The notes under the pieces were generated by a model. That model was not told the DNA's origin and searched no databases. It worked only from the letters and a program-made list of their open reading frames with translations. DNA of 64,000 nt, taken from positions 1 through 64,000 of the forward strand of contig QBMH01000003.1 of the NCBI GenBank assembly GCA_003249025.1, written 5' to 3'. Origin of the DNA: Leptolyngbya sp. GTDB taxonomy: Bacteria; Cyanobacteriota; Cyanobacteriia; Leptolyngbyales; Leptolyngbyaceae. Positions 50,372 to 60,871 of this stretch are shown piece by piece. The translations under genes and the position numbers were made by a program. Within the stretch, counting starts at the first letter, position 1; every line of letters starts with the position of its first letter.

Positions 50372-50809
50372 ATGAAACCAAGGATCATGAAGCCCAAGGT
50401 CTACAGCAAGTACATCCGCTCTAAAGAGTGGCTTGGCAAACATCCCAAATGGCTGAAGTCGTTCAATTCTTGTGCAGCCTTGCCGTTCCTCCCTCTGGGC
50501 AAATCAAGCCGTGGCTATCATCGCTACAACATGCACCATACTCACTACAAAACTTTGGGACATGAGCGGCTGTGGTGGGATGTGCTGCCGCTGAGTCTCT
50601 TTGCCCACAAGCACATTGTTCATGGAGTGCTTTCGTTCTATAAGCGCCCCAGTCAGCAGAAGGTCTACCCGAATCTATGCCAACGGCTGTTCCATGCTTG
50701 GTGTCGATCGATGATTTTGCTGGTCTGGTTCTGGTGGCTTTTAATACCCGCTGGATTGTTGTTGGCGTGGAAAGTCAATCAATCTGGAGTTCTAGAATTC
50801 CTCAAATAA
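50372..50809 (+). CDS. HNH-like protein (degenerate) with C-terminal TM segment
   Basis: YSKYIRSKEW...YHRYNMHHTHYKTLGHERLWWDVLPLSLFAHKHIVHG resembles the HNH pattern (HH..Y..LG.E...D...LC..CH...H) without the second Cys pair; C-terminal SMILLVWFWWLLIPAGLLLAW. Confidence 0.6.
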   Translation: MKPRIMKPKVYSKYIRSKEWLGKHPKWLKSFNSCAALPFLPLGKSSRGYHRYNMHHTHYKTLGHERLWWDVLPLSLFAHKHIVHGVLSFYKRPSQQKVYPNLCQRLFHAWCRSMILLVWFWWLLIPAGLLLAWKVNQSGVLEFLK

Positions 50810-50864
50810 TTGGGTTTGTTCGATGATATCGGCGATCGCGACTGGGCGAATTAATCTTCCGCAG

Positions 50865-51983
50865 TTAAGAGTCTGCAAAATAATCTTTGACAATCGTGAG
50901 AATGCGATCGCTGGCATGTCCGTCTCCAAAAGGATTGACCGCTTTTGCCATCGCGTCATAGGCTTTAGAATTGCTTAATAGCTCTGATGCTGTTTGGAAA
51001 ATTTTGGCTGGGTTCGTGCCCACGAGCTTCGCCGTCCCTGCCATCACCGCTTCCGGGCGCTCCGTGGTTTCTCGCAGCACCAGCACCGGCTTGCCCAGGC
51101 TGGGAGCCTCTTCCTGCAATCCGCCAGAATCGGTCAGCACTAAAGTCGATCGCTGAATCGCGCCGACCAATTCGGCATAGTCCAACGGTTCGGTTAAAAA
51201 GACCCTGGGATGATTGCCTAGTTTTGCTTGCAGCGGTTCGCGCACAGTAGGATTACGGTGGAGAGGCAACAGCAGCGCCGTATCAGGAAACTTTTCTAAT
51301 ATCTGCAAAAATCCTGCCGCAATGTCGAGCAACGGTGCGCCCCAATTCTCTCGCCGATGAACGGTCGCCAAGATCAGCCGATGTTGATTCCAATCTAAAC
51401 CGGGGATCTGACACTGGGGCTGACGACTTGCCACAGATAACAGCGCGTCAATGACGGTGTTTCCGGTTTGGTGAATGGCTCCGGGCACCCGTGATTGATG
51501 TAGATGATCCATTGCTAGAGAAGTCGGCGCAAAATGCAGCGATGCAAGCTGAGAAATCAGGCGGCGATTGGCTTCTTCGGGATAGGGATTGTAGAGATTG
51601 TCGGTACGCAGTCCGGCTTCCACATGCCCGACGGGAATTTTTTGGTAAAACGCAGCAAGGGCAGCCGCAAAAGCTGTAGTCGTATCTCCCTGCACCAGCA
51701 CTAGCCGGGGCTGCAATTGCTGAAACAAGTCCTGCAATCCTTGCAAACTCCAGCAGGTGATGTCGGTCAGGGTTTGTTTCGGCTGCATAATTGCCAAATC
51801 GCGATCGGCAGTCAGGTTAAACAACTGCATCACCTGATCTACCATTTCTCGATGTTGCCCGGTTAAAACAACCTGAGCCTCAAAGTCTGGAGAGGCGCGA
51901 AATTTTTGGATGACCGGAGCCATCTTAATCGCTTCGGGGCGGGTGCCAACAATGAGGCTGACAGGAATAGGAGCTTGCGGCAT
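50865..51983 (-). CDS. wecB: UDP-N-acetylglucosamine 2-epimerase (non-hydrolysing)
   Basis: VGTRPEAIKMAPVI...VLTGQHREMVDQV...VQGDTTTAFAAALAAFYQKIPVGHVEAGLRT...DSGGLQEEAPSLGKPVLVLRETTERPEA. Confidence 0.95.
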   Translation of the reverse strand: MPQAPIPVSLIVGTRPEAIKMAPVIQKFRASPDFEAQVVLTGQHREMVDQVMQLFNLTADRDLAIMQPKQTLTDITCWSLQGLQDLFQQLQPRLVLVQGDTTTAFAAALAAFYQKIPVGHVEAGLRTDNLYNPYPEEANRRLISQLASLHFAPTSLAMDHLHQSRVPGAIHQTGNTVIDALLSVASRQPQCQIPGLDWNQHRLILATVHRRENWGAPLLDIAAGFLQILEKFPDTALLLPLHRNPTVREPLQAKLGNHPRVFLTEPLDYAELVGAIQRSTLVLTDSGGLQEEAPSLGKPVLVLRETTERPEAVMAGTAKLVGTNPAKIFQTASELLSNSKAYDAMAKAVNPFGDGHASDRILTIVKDYFADS

Positions 51984-52085
51984 TGCGATCGCGGGTTTTA
52001 GAAAAAGCCAACAGGTTTAGATCACTCCTATCATACGCTTGCTGGGGGTGTGGGAGGAGCGAATCGCGATCGAGATAGCAGCCCA

Positions 52086-52110
52086 ACAAAAAACCCGGTC
52101 GTACCGGGTT
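52086..52110 (-). terminator. Rho-independent terminator of the 52168-52542 gene
   Basis: Perfect stem AACCCGGT/ACCGGGTT (52092-52110); minus strand continues TTTTTTGTT. Confidence 0.8.
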
Positions 52111-52167
52111 CTTCAGGGGAAACTCAAGCAGTTAGTAGAATCAGCAGATAGTCAAACGAAACATGAT

Positions 52168-52542
52168 TTAATTGCGTGTGGCACAGGTCAAAGGGCAAGC
52201 CGCATAAACTGAGTTGTTTTTAGGGTTTTCTTCACCTTGCAGCCAGCGTAACCAAGTCACTTGATCAGGGTGAACACCGCGCAGTGTCAGCATGGCAGCA
52301 CCGAACATGACCCCAAAAATATTGAGACCAATAATTCCACCCGCTACCAGTAATACAGAACTCATCGGAATTACAGATTGCAAGATGACTGCTAGCAATG
52401 AGCCAACCACCACCATCAAAATAACCAGAGGAAATCCTGCAATTAGCAAACAAACGGCTAATGTAAACGTCCAAATTAGAAAACTTTTGATCATTAACAA
52501 TGCATAAAAATTACCCAGGCTTGGGCTGTGAGAGAGAGCCAT
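52168..52542 (-). CDS. Small hypothetical membrane protein
   Basis: 124 aa with several hydrophobic helices; followed by a clear terminator. Confidence 0.65.
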   Translation of the reverse strand: MALSHSPSLGNFYALLMIKSFLIWTFTLAVCLLIAGFPLVILMVVVGSLLAVILQSVIPMSSVLLVAGGIIGLNIFGVMFGAAMLTLRGVHPDQVTWLRWLQGEENPKNNSVYAACPLTCATRN

Positions 52543-52857
52543 GTCTTCCTCCTAAAAAATAAAGTGAATTGAATTTTTGAAATACTAAATGTGATCCCCA
52601 CACCGGGGGGCTAATGAAATTTAGTATAGAGAATTACCAAATAAAAATAAGGGTTCGTTAGGTAAATTTACACATTCAGGCATTTGTTTACACTTCTAAA
52701 GTGATTTTGCTGACAATCCATCGGATAGGAGCCAATCTTATCATTCGTATATTTGAGGCTTCAAAGTCTTTGTAGAAGTGCATAGTAGCTATATCGTAAT
52801 ATTGGCAAGCAGGTGACTTTCTAGATCTGAAAAGTTCTCTAAGCTTTCATAAACGTT

Positions 52858-54636
52858 TTACTTAACATTTCTTTTGCTTTTGCCTACTTCTTTCTCAGAA
52901 ATAGAGTTTGATGGAGGTATTTTCCAGAGTTTCTCTAGGGTAAGCGCACTCGATAACTTGCCGTAGGTTTGTTCTAGCGTTGCTTTGAGGTTTCTAGACG
53001 GGCGAAACGCGATCGCAGTGTTTCCTTGAAGGGCTACTTTAAACTCAGGCGTAGTTATAAATTCCGGATCTTTTACTAATAAAAAGTTAACGGGTTTATT
53101 CAATCGGTAGCTCAGAGAAAGCAGATCGCCCGTATTCGTATAGTCATCTCCAATATCGCTAATGATCAGTGGGTTAGGCGTTTGATTAATCACATCAGCA
53201 GTTTTGTCATTGGCATAGCTCAAGTCTTTGTTCCACCAACTGGTGGAAAGGGCGCTAACCGTCAGTGAAATGAGACAACCCGTTAGCAAAACAGCTAGGG
53301 TGCCGCGCCACAGAAATGGGACAAGCGGCGTAGTTGGGGAGGCAGGCTGCTGCGATCGCCCACTATAAAGCGTTTTCATGGATAGCTTGGTTGCTAAAAA
53401 GTAGGCAACTGCAAGCTGTACTCCCGGAAAGCTGGAAATGAGATAGCGACTGACCGCAGAGCGTTTATTGCCCAATACCAAATCTGGGATTGCCAGCAGC
53501 AAAAACGGCACCAGGATGGAGGTCAACACAAACAGCCAAGTGCTGGGACGAGTGTTTCGGCAGAGGCTATAGAGCGATACCAGAATCAAGAGCAGCACGG
53601 GCACCCTGAGCCAGTAGTTCCAGGGATTATCGAAGCCAAAATCCAGGTCGAAAAATAGGGCTGTAAAGCTGAGTGTCCAGAGTTTTAGCAGGTAGTCAAT
53701 TCCTGGAGAAAACTGTGTCCAATCGGTGGTGGCAAAGGCACGCTGGGCATTGACGATCATCACTCCAAGCCATGGCAGATAGAGAATGATTGCCCCGGAG
53801 ATCGCGCCTGCAAATCCCATCAGAGTGTTTTTGAGTGGTGTGCCTGTACTTTGAAACACCCATGCATCCAGACCTACATAAGCAGCGTGTCCTGCTAGGG
53901 TTAAGGCAAAAAATGGATGGGTGTATAGCCCAATCGCGACAGAGAAGCCATAGAGTGCCCAGCAATGCCAGAGCGGTGGCGGCTTACGATAGTGATGAGA
54001 ACGTTGGGGCGGTGGGGCATTCGTCAAACGCAATGCCCGTAATAATAAATAGCTGCTGACCACGACCATGACTGTGAGTAAGCTATATTGTCGCGCTGTT
54101 TGAGCAAACAACACATCAAAGGGAGACAGCGCTAATAAGGTTGTTGCCAGCAATGCAATCTCATGAGAAGCAAACAGTTCCCAGGCAAGGGCATACATGG
54201 CAGGCAGTGCCAGCAGGCTAATCAACGCTGGTAGCGATCGCGTTACGGTTAACGGGCTGTGAAATATCCACTCTAGGGGCGCTCCCAAGGCTTGCATCCA
54301 AAACCGCGTCATCAAAAAATAGAGCGGTGGATGTTGAGGATCTTCCACTGCCAGCGATCTCAGCGTATCGAGCGGCGTACTTCCTGGCTTAATCCGCTGA
54401 AACTTTTGCAACTCGCTAGTCGCAATCACCCGATTTTGAAATAACTCCTCATCGATTTCGCCCCGTGTATAGCCTGCTGCCCTTAGGGAGGTGTAAGTTT
54501 CATCATGCCAGTAGACTTTGTGGTTCAAATTAACGAAGCGAAACACCACTCCAAGAGCCATCAAGCCGACCAGCAGCCATTTGAGCCAAAGAGGAAAGCG
54601 AATTCGTTCAGCGCTCGATTTCAAAGGGTGCAGCAC
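52858..54636 (-). CDS. Family 39-type membrane glycosyltransferase
   Basis: KVYWHDETYTSLRAAGYT...DPQHPPLYFLMTRFW...RSLPALISLLALPAMYALAWELF; multi-TM. Confidence 0.85.
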   Translation of the reverse strand: MLHPLKSSAERIRFPLWLKWLLVGLMALGVVFRFVNLNHKVYWHDETYTSLRAAGYTRGEIDEELFQNRVIATSELQKFQRIKPGSTPLDTLRSLAVEDPQHPPLYFLMTRFWMQALGAPLEWIFHSPLTVTRSLPALISLLALPAMYALAWELFASHEIALLATTLLALSPFDVLFAQTARQYSLLTVMVVVSSYLLLRALRLTNAPPPQRSHHYRKPPPLWHCWALYGFSVAIGLYTHPFFALTLAGHAAYVGLDAWVFQSTGTPLKNTLMGFAGAISGAIILYLPWLGVMIVNAQRAFATTDWTQFSPGIDYLLKLWTLSFTALFFDLDFGFDNPWNYWLRVPVLLLILVSLYSLCRNTRPSTWLFVLTSILVPFLLLAIPDLVLGNKRSAVSRYLISSFPGVQLAVAYFLATKLSMKTLYSGRSQQPASPTTPLVPFLWRGTLAVLLTGCLISLTVSALSTSWWNKDLSYANDKTADVINQTPNPLIISDIGDDYTNTGDLLSLSYRLNKPVNFLLVKDPEFITTPEFKVALQGNTAIAFRPSRNLKATLEQTYGKLSSALTLEKLWKIPPSNSISEKEVGKSKRNVK

Positions 54637-54791
54637 AAATCAATCCTAAATAACGGTTGAATTATCCAGTGTTGTTAGTAGCAGGATAGAGGACAACGAA
54701 GGTTTTATTGATGTGACTCTAAAATCACATTAAAAATCAGCAATATTTGGCGAAAGTATAGAGATAAAAGCAGTGAGACGAAAAGACTAGA

Positions 54792-55463
54792 TTAAAGTTC
54801 TGACGAAGACTGAGCCTCTACCCTGGTTGAATTAGACGACACACCTAAACCAAAAAGCTTTGGCAGAATTAATCCAGACTGCGCCTGATAGGTCGCAAAC
54901 TCTGGATACCGCGCCAGGGATTGATCTTTCTTTCGCATATTGGGCACAAAAACAATGCTGACAAACGCTGCCAGAATTAGCCATGGCACCCAATGGCAGG
55001 CTAGCAACGCAAACGAACTGTAGATCAAAATTTCGCCCAGGTAGTTGGTATTGCGACACTTTGCAAAAAAACCTTCCGTAATCAATCCAGGCTTATATTT
55101 CAAGGTGTAGTATTTTTGAGCATCGCTAGTGTAATGCAAGAAGACTCCCACAATGTTACAGGCGATCGCCCCAGCAACCAACGACAAAGGCGGCACCACC
55201 CCGGAGCGAATCAATAGAAAAGGCGCAACCCAATACAGCCCCAACATCAAAAAGGTAATAATTCCCATTCCCAGAGTTGTTTTCTGTTCCCACTGTCTGT
55301 CGGGATAAATTCGATCTTTGACTAGCCAAAGAATGCCATAAGTACCATGCAGCGCTAGATAGACCCACGCACCCAACGTGAAATTTTGATACGCCACCAT
55401 TAGCCCAAATACGAATGGGGTAGTCAAGCCCTTATGCCAATTGATCGCGTGTTTTAGCTGCAT
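54792..55463 (-). CDS. DUF1295 / steroid 5-alpha-reductase-like membrane protein
   Basis: LHYTSDAQKYYTLKYKPGLITEGFFAKCRNTNYLGEILIYSSFALLACHWVPW; internal ATG at 55463 preferred. Confidence 0.78.
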   Translation of the reverse strand: MQLKHAINWHKGLTTPFVFGLMVAYQNFTLGAWVYLALHGTYGILWLVKDRIYPDRQWEQKTTLGMGIITFLMLGLYWVAPFLLIRSGVVPPLSLVAGAIACNIVGVFLHYTSDAQKYYTLKYKPGLITEGFFAKCRNTNYLGEILIYSSFALLACHWVPWLILAAFVSIVFVPNMRKKDQSLARYPEFATYQAQSGLILPKLFGLGVSSNSTRVEAQSSSEL

Positions 55464-55622
55464 CTCGATCGCTCCTTTCTCTCCAAACAATGGGTTGACA
55501 CAGTTCATATCAACTTACCTTACCTATAGCAGGTGATGGATTGGAGAAGTTAGGGTGTAGATGAATCAGGAAATTTCCTGAAACAGGCTGAAATTCTCTG
55601 ATTAGCTTGAGGAAGGCATACG

Positions 55623-57227
55623 GTGGGAGATGACATGGGAATTGAGCCAGCGATCGCGCAAAGCAGATCCCTCACGGGAAGCACACCTCAAGCCACTTGG
55701 TACAATCCCTTGGGGCGGCGGTTAGCCTTGGTGATCGGCGCGCCCAGCATGGCTCAGTTACTGGGCAGTGCCTTTAACATTTGGTACAACTTCACCTACA
55801 TTCGCCCGTTGTTGAACGCTGAGCAACTGTCGGTGTTTTTAGGCACCGTGGTGGTGTTTAATGCGGTGGTTTACCCTGTGGGTGCGGCATTATGGATTTG
55901 GACAGTCTTGGTTCTGCATCGCCCTTGTCAAAAGCTGCTGCACAATCAACCGATTTCAGCCGATCGCCTGCTCAAAGCCCGACAGCGCGTGATCAATTTG
56001 CCTTGGTGGGGCATGGCGATATCGGGTAGTCTCTGGCTGTTTTGCATTCCAGTTTTTTTATTGACGCTCTCCTTGGCTCCGGGTACGCTTAACCCCCGCA
56101 TCTGGTTTGATTTGCCCATCTCGTTCATCGTGGCAACCCTGATTGCCACCACTCACGGCTTTTTCTCCATCGAACTGTTGACTCAGCAGTTGCTCTATCC
56201 GATTTTGTTTCAAGATGCTCACCCCGCCCAGACCCCCGGCACTTTTCCCCTCAATTTGCGCTGGCGCTGGGTGTTTTTGGCATTTTGCGGCAGCATTTGC
56301 CCGATCGCCTCGCTGTTGTTGCTGGTCGTTGCGCCCCATACCTGTGAACAAAAAGATGCCTGGTTTGCGATCGCGGTGGGCACCTTGGGCATTGTTTTCA
56401 GCCTGACAAGCGCCTGGATGGTCAGCCAACTGGTGACTGAACCGATTAAAGAACTCCAGCGCGTGGCAACTGAAGTGGCGAACGGCAACCTAAAAGCCCG
56501 GATTACGTCCTTACGCGCCGATGAATTTGGTCCACTGATTGATGAAGTCAACCATCTAATTGAAGAACTTCAAGAAAAGCAACATCTGCGAGAAACCTTT
56601 GGGCAGCATGTAGGCGAACAAGCCGCCAGTCAACTTTTGCGCCGTAACCCCAACTTGGGCGGCATTGAACAAGAACTAACCGTCGTATTTGCCGATTTGC
56701 GAAACTTTACCCGTCGTTGCTCCACCGAATCGCCACAAAACATTGTGACGCTGCTCAATCTGTTTCTCACCGAGATGGTGGAGATTGTGGAGCAACGCCA
56801 CGGTGGTATGGTCAACAAGTTTTTGGGCGATGGCTTTATGGCGCTGTTTGGGGTGGGCGAAAACCTGCCTGACCACGCAGAACAAGCCGTGACCGCCGCT
56901 CAAGAGATGTTGGTGAGTTTGCAAGGCATCAATCGTTACCTGGAACAGCAGGGATTGGCTCCTTTAGCCATGGGGGTGGGCATTCACACTGGAATTGCGG
57001 TGGTGGGTAGCATTGGCTCCAGTCGGCGGTTGGAATATACGGCGATCGGCAACACGATCAACATTGCCTCACGGGTGGAATCGCTGACTAAGGAGGTGGG
57101 AGAGCCGATTTTGCTGACAGATGCAACCCAACAAGCACTACCAGCAAGCTTTTTAACGGAAGCTCTGCCGCCTCATCCGGTTAAAGGACAGTCCAAACCG
57201 CTGAATATTTATCGGGTAAAAGGGTAA
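55623..57227 (+). CDS. Class III adenylate/guanylate cyclase with TM and HAMP region
   Basis: ELTVVFADLRNFTRRC...VNKFLGDGFMALFGVGE...GVGIHTGIAVVGSIGSSRRLEYTAIGNTINIASRVE. Confidence 0.93.
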   Translation: MGDDMGIEPAIAQSRSLTGSTPQATWYNPLGRRLALVIGAPSMAQLLGSAFNIWYNFTYIRPLLNAEQLSVFLGTVVVFNAVVYPVGAALWIWTVLVLHRPCQKLLHNQPISADRLLKARQRVINLPWWGMAISGSLWLFCIPVFLLTLSLAPGTLNPRIWFDLPISFIVATLIATTHGFFSIELLTQQLLYPILFQDAHPAQTPGTFPLNLRWRWVFLAFCGSICPIASLLLLVVAPHTCEQKDAWFAIAVGTLGIVFSLTSAWMVSQLVTEPIKELQRVATEVANGNLKARITSLRADEFGPLIDEVNHLIEELQEKQHLRETFGQHVGEQAASQLLRRNPNLGGIEQELTVVFADLRNFTRRCSTESPQNIVTLLNLFLTEMVEIVEQRHGGMVNKFLGDGFMALFGVGENLPDHAEQAVTAAQEMLVSLQGINRYLEQQGLAPLAMGVGIHTGIAVVGSIGSSRRLEYTAIGNTINIASRVESLTKEVGEPILLTDATQQALPASFLTEALPPHPVKGQSKPLNIYRVKG

Positions 57228-57330
57228 TTCGTCCTGGCATTCTCGCACTGCCTTGAGGGATTCGCAATAACGATTTGCCAAATGGTAGGGTTAGAAGACA
57301 TGGAAGCTCGTAGGTTGAAATGGAGAAAGC

Positions 57331-58119
57331 ATGGAGTGGAATGAATCAAGCCGCATCGCAGCAGCCGAGCCAATTGTGCAATTTCAGCAGGTTGGGGTGG
57401 AGGCAAATGGGCGAACCCTCCTGTCTGATTTAAGCTTCACGATTCAAAAAGGCGAGCTTTTGGTGCTTTTGGGGCGCAGCGGCTCTGGCAAAACCACCAC
57501 CATGAAATTGATCAATCGCTTACTCACGCCCACCTCTGGACAAGTGCTGGTTCAAGGAAAAGCAACCACGGACTGGGATGAAATTCAACTGCGGCGGCAA
57601 ATTGGCTATGTGATTCAAGAAACCGGGCTGTTTCCCCATTTTACGATTGAGCAAAATGTGGGAGTGGTGCCCACGTTACAAGGGGAGAAACCCCAGCGGG
57701 TGAAAGCGCGTGCCCATGAATTGCTGCACAAGGTGGGGCTTGATCCGGCTGAATTTGCCAGTCGCTATCCGCATCAACTGTCGGGGGGACAACGGCAGCG
57801 GGTAGGCGTGGCGCGATCGCTGGCTGCTGACCCGCCAATTTTGCTGATGGATGAACCGTTTGGCGCGCTCGATCCGATCACTCGTATGGAATTGCAACAG
57901 GAGTTTCGCCGATTGCAGCAGGATCTCAATAAAACTGTCGTGTTTGTCACCCACGACATTCAAGAAGCCTTCATTTTGGCATCCCGGATCGGCTTGCTGG
58001 AAAATGGACGCTTGGTGGAACTAGCCACCCCGGAAGCATTTGCGCGATCGCCCCATCCCGAAGCCCAAACCTTTCTTAACACGCTGAGATCGGTTCCTGA
58101 ATTTGTAGTGGGAGCTTAA
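57331..58119 (+). CDS. Osmoprotectant-type ABC transporter ATP-binding protein
   Basis: LLGRSGSGKTTTMKLINRLLTPTSG...LSGGQRQRVGVARSL...LLMDEPFGALDPITR. Confidence 0.88.
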   Translation: MEWNESSRIAAAEPIVQFQQVGVEANGRTLLSDLSFTIQKGELLVLLGRSGSGKTTTMKLINRLLTPTSGQVLVQGKATTDWDEIQLRRQIGYVIQETGLFPHFTIEQNVGVVPTLQGEKPQRVKARAHELLHKVGLDPAEFASRYPHQLSGGQRQRVGVARSLAADPPILLMDEPFGALDPITRMELQQEFRRLQQDLNKTVVFVTHDIQEAFILASRIGLLENGRLVELATPEAFARSPHPEAQTFLNTLRSVPEFVVGA

Positions 58120-58122
58120 CCC

Positions 58123-58746
58123 ATGCAAGATTTCTTTTTGATTCGCTATGGCTCCGAGATTGTGCAGCGCACGGGCGAACACCTGCTACTGGTAGGCGTT
58201 GCCGTCGCGATCGCCATTCTGATTAGTATTCCCCTGGGTGTGTTGATCACGCGCAAAAAATCACTGCGCCAGCCGGTACTCGCGATCGCCAACATTCTGC
58301 AAACCATTCCTAGCTTGGCGCTGTTTGGCTTGTTGATTCCCCTGGTCGGCATTGGCGCAGTTCCCGCCATTATTGCCCTGACGGTTTATTCCTTCCTGCC
58401 GATCATCCGCAACACCTACACAGGCATTATGAATGTTGATCCCGCCGTGCGCGAAGCGGGACGGGGTATGGGCATGACCGATTGGCAACTGCTGTCTCGT
58501 GTGGAACTGCCGCTGGCATTGGGCGTGATTTTGGCAGGAGTGCGGGTCGCCGTCGTGATTGCCGTGGGCATTGCGACCATTGCAGCCGCGATCGGGGCAG
58601 GCGGTTTGGGCGTGTTTATTTTTCGCGGGATCGCCGTGGTCAACAACCAATTGATTTTGGCAGGAGCCGTTCCCGCCGCCGCGATCGCCCTGATTGCCGA
58701 CTATGGCATTGGCTTCCTAGAACGACAACTTACGGTGAAACGCTAA
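58123..58746 (+). CDS. Osmoprotectant-type ABC transporter permease
   Basis: GVLITRKKSLRQPVLAIANILQTIPSLALFGLLIPLVGIGAVPAIIALTVYSFLPIIRNTYTGI; OpuCB/ProW-like. Confidence 0.9.
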   Translation: MQDFFLIRYGSEIVQRTGEHLLLVGVAVAIAILISIPLGVLITRKKSLRQPVLAIANILQTIPSLALFGLLIPLVGIGAVPAIIALTVYSFLPIIRNTYTGIMNVDPAVREAGRGMGMTDWQLLSRVELPLALGVILAGVRVAVVIAVGIATIAAAIGAGGLGVFIFRGIAVVNNQLILAGAVPAAAIALIADYGIGFLERQLTVKR

Positions 58747-58853
58747 CCAGTTGTAAGGTTTGGCATTCGGAACATTATTCTTGGATAAATTGCGGCGATC
58801 ATTGCCCGTAGCTCGCTGCCCACAGGGTATGCCGAACCCCTACCAAAACTCTC

Positions 58854-59228
<375 letters not shown>

Positions 59229-59276
59229 CTACTAAAAGACTAGCGCTCCCTGCTGTTTGGCAAGCCTATTTACAGC

Positions 59277-59313
59277 AAAGAAGTTGCCTAGCGGTTTCCC
59301 AGACAACTTCTTT
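59277..59313 (-). terminator. Candidate terminator hairpin of the GH19 gene
   Basis: AAAGAAGTTG (59277-59286) / CAACTTCTTT (59304-59313). Confidence 0.55.
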
Positions 59314-59343
59314 ACATTGACATTTCTATGCTAAATCGATCGC

Positions 59344-60084
59344 TTACCTAAGAACCTCACAAGCTTTGTTGTAGTAATGCTGGCGATCATCCAAGCCGTT
59401 GTAACCACCATTGACGCACTTGGTCACCTGCTCGACGGTTGCCCCTTCATCACAGTATGAATTCATATCATTGTTGTGCCACCAAAAACCAGCACTGGTA
59501 AAGGGGTAGGTTGTCGCAACATAGTCGCAGCCTTCCATCACCCGTGGATCGGCAAGCAATTTAGACAACGCTTCATAATTGGATCGCCCTGTCAACTGGA
59601 TTACTCCAGCACCTTTAAACCGAGGACCATCGCCGGGGTTGATATTACCCAAATCATCCCGTCCTTCTAGGTAGCTGCCATCATCTAGCTCTCGTAGCCA
59701 CTGTAGCCCACCTGATTCATGAGCGATTTGGCTTAAAAAGTGCCGCATTCTAGCAGGTGTATTGATTTGGTATCGAATTAAGCACTGGTTCAAATCTTTT
59801 AACAGATCGCTAGAAATGTCGCTGCCAAAAATAGCATCTGCTTGCTGCTTGGAGATTGTGTATAGCCCATCCCAATGCTGATTGAAGATATAAAAGGTGC
59901 CGCTGTTTGCAGCTAAAGTAATTTTGCTATGTCCACCATCAGCAGGTTCAATCTCATCTATGCCATAGCATTTGCCAATAGGAACAGCAATCATTTCAGT
60001 GGGTTGCAGTTCCGAAGAGCATACAGGCTTTTTCTTTAGCTTGGTTTCAAGTGTGGCAGTGATAGTTTGCATCCGCTTCTCCAT
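59344..60084 (-). CDS. GH19 chitinase/endolysin-like protein with N-terminal module, no signal peptide
   Basis: MRHFLSQIAHESGGLQWLRELDDGSYLEGRDDLGNINPGDGPRFKGAGVIQLTGRSNYEALSK...CVNGGYNGLDDRQHYYNKA. Confidence 0.88.
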   Translation of the reverse strand: MEKRMQTITATLETKLKKKPVCSSELQPTEMIAVPIGKCYGIDEIEPADGGHSKITLAANSGTFYIFNQHWDGLYTISKQQADAIFGSDISSDLLKDLNQCLIRYQINTPARMRHFLSQIAHESGGLQWLRELDDGSYLEGRDDLGNINPGDGPRFKGAGVIQLTGRSNYEALSKLLADPRVMEGCDYVATTYPFTSAGFWWHNNDMNSYCDEGATVEQVTKCVNGGYNGLDDRQHYYNKACEVLR

Positions 60085-60325
60085 AAGTGAAAAAGAATCT
60101 CGTAAAGCGATGGCGCATCAAAAATCAACACTTAATTGTGTTTATCTAGCTTGAATGAAGCCATAGCTTTGAGCGTTATAAAAAAGACGGTCGAGGAAAG
60201 CGTGTGTGAATTAATTTGATCTAGAAAAGTAAAATATTTGCTTCCTTGAAAAAATTTCTAGATGCTCTTTGAGAAGTCCCTTGTGTTGATGTTAGAGTTT
60301 CTCCGCGCTGGGGAAAACTATGAGT

Positions 60326-60406
60326 CAAATGGCGACTAACAGTTCATACTGCGGTGCTAAAGAAGACTGACTAAAGCAACGCCTTGTTATTAAGAGTCGC
60401 CATTTG
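60326..60406. ncRNA. Candidate structured RNA
   Basis: Perfect 12-bp closing helix CAAATGGCGACT (60326-60337) / AGTCGCCATTTG (60395-60406) and nested helix GCGGTGCT (60351-60358) / AGCAACGC (60375-60382), in a ~790-bp gap. Confidence 0.4.
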
Positions 60407-60871
60407 TCCTGGTTGCTAGTACGCCGAATGAAAAATATCTTGCTCGCTCCCATTAGAGAGAGATCGCCCAAACTCCCACTCAGCAATATTGAAGGTAAGG
60501 AGAATAAAGTTACTAGGTTAAGAAAAGGCTGTGCGTAGAACCACGTAATATCCTGTTCCTAAAGATTAAAGAGTTTATGTGGTCATAACAAGTTCTAAGT
60601 AAAGACTCTGTAAAATAATCAGAATCTCTGCCTTAAGGGGGATGCCAAATCAGTTAATCTACTCACCAGTGAGATTTTCTGGTTGTCCTTATTAGCCACC
60701 GATTTCTCAGATCATCCTTTAAGTGGGTTGAAATGTAAGTTTTTAAGAAATGATTCAATCGCGACAAAGGTGTGCATCTCCTTCTGATTTTCCTAGATCA
60801 AGTTACAAAAACTTCAGGGCAAAACCTTAGGTTTGGCTATCGCATCTACCCCCAAATGAAGGTCATCTACT

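Noticed and set aside
58482-58811. 109-aa + strand ORF overlapping the permease gene
   Set aside because: Alternative frame of a well-supported permease; Arg/Gly-rich shadow ORF.
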